DNA from: Granulicella mallensis
Lineage (GTDB): Bacteria; Acidobacteriota; Terriglobia; Terriglobales; Acidobacteriaceae
Assembly: GCF_014203225.1 (NCBI RefSeq)
Contig: NZ_JACHIO010000003.1
Span: 310,001-374,000, forward strand
DNA: 64,000 nucleotides
Reading direction: 5' to 3'
The translations under genes and the position numbers were made by a program. Shown here one piece after another: positions 63,839 through 64,000 of the stretch. The notes under the pieces were generated by a model that had not been told where the DNA came from, did no database searches, and saw only the letters and a list, made by a program, of their open reading frames with translations. Numbering within the stretch: the first letter of the stretch is position 1; each line of letters starts with the position of its first letter.

Positions 63839-64000
63839 GTTTGAATCAGAAATCCCCGAAATGAGACACCGACTGCTAATGGAGGCCCGACCGTAAATAT
63901 CTTCAAAGGAAGGTTGATGCCTGATTGAAGTTTCGATGCCTACCGATCCGGCGTGAAACCTTCCGCCCCACCAACCGGTTCCGCCTTGGGCTTCCCCAAT
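63839..64000. other. Window end, no gene recognised
   Basis: The last 160 bp contain no complete gene and no clear element. Confidence 0.4.

Overview
The window looks like chromosomal DNA of a soil Acidobacteriota, probably of the Granulicella/Terriglobus/Edaphobacter kind. The basis is a TIGR03435-type exported protein near 22.5 kb, a reg_prop-type sensor kinase, an RpoZ-like small protein and many exported hydrolases. This assignment is inference from protein families; no rRNA or complete tRNA is present.

Region 1 (1-19.2 kb) is a lipopeptide-type nonribosomal peptide cluster in three transcription blocks. A leftward block encodes an MbtH-like protein, the 2,3-diaminopropionate (Dap) pair SbnA/SbnB and a small P-loop kinase cut by the window edge. 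A rightward block encodes an Sfp-type phosphopantetheinyl transferase and two NRPS proteins (C-A-T, then C-A-methyltransferase-T). A leftward block converging on them encodes a 3-hydroxyacyl-CoA dehydrogenase, a luciferase-like flavin oxidoreductase, a fused fatty acyl-AMP ligase/acyl-CoA dehydrogenase/ACP, and a threonine synthase-like PLP enzyme. The simplest reading is that an activated and desaturated fatty acid is passed to module 1 (perhaps Dap) and then module 2 (aromatic amino acid code). The methyltransferase inside the second A domain is PRMT-like, with Rossmann fold, double-E loop and barrel. No thioesterase or reductase domain is visible.

Region 2 (19.2-42.3 kb) is a mobile and decaying zone. 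It holds a twice-frameshifted integrase next to the 3' end of a tRNA-Asn gene, an array of an 18-bp motif, a stray transposon end, truncated genes, and a compact 3.4-kb element carrying tniA, tniB and a tyrosine recombinase between multi-site TGTCG ends. Two genes interrupted by in-frame stops follow. Intact passengers include an M19 dipeptidase, a DUF418 membrane protein, an orphan histidine kinase, sigma-like and omega-like proteins, and a lipoprotein/sensor kinase/response regulator operon.

Region 3 (42.4-64 kb) is a set of small detoxification and catabolic genes with their own regulators. A TetR repressor gene shares an operator (CAATGATG-N5-CATCATTG) with a divergent SDR/hydrolase promoter 4.4 kb away. 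Then come two SDRs, esterases and hydrolases, NTF2-like proteins, a haloalkane dehalogenase, a MarR/MFS efflux operon whose start codon lies inside a perfect 33-bp palindrome, an AraC regulator, a PapA/condensation-like acyltransferase, a decayed DinB copy, a zinc alcohol dehydrogenase with its AraC regulator, and an MDR-type oxidoreductase.
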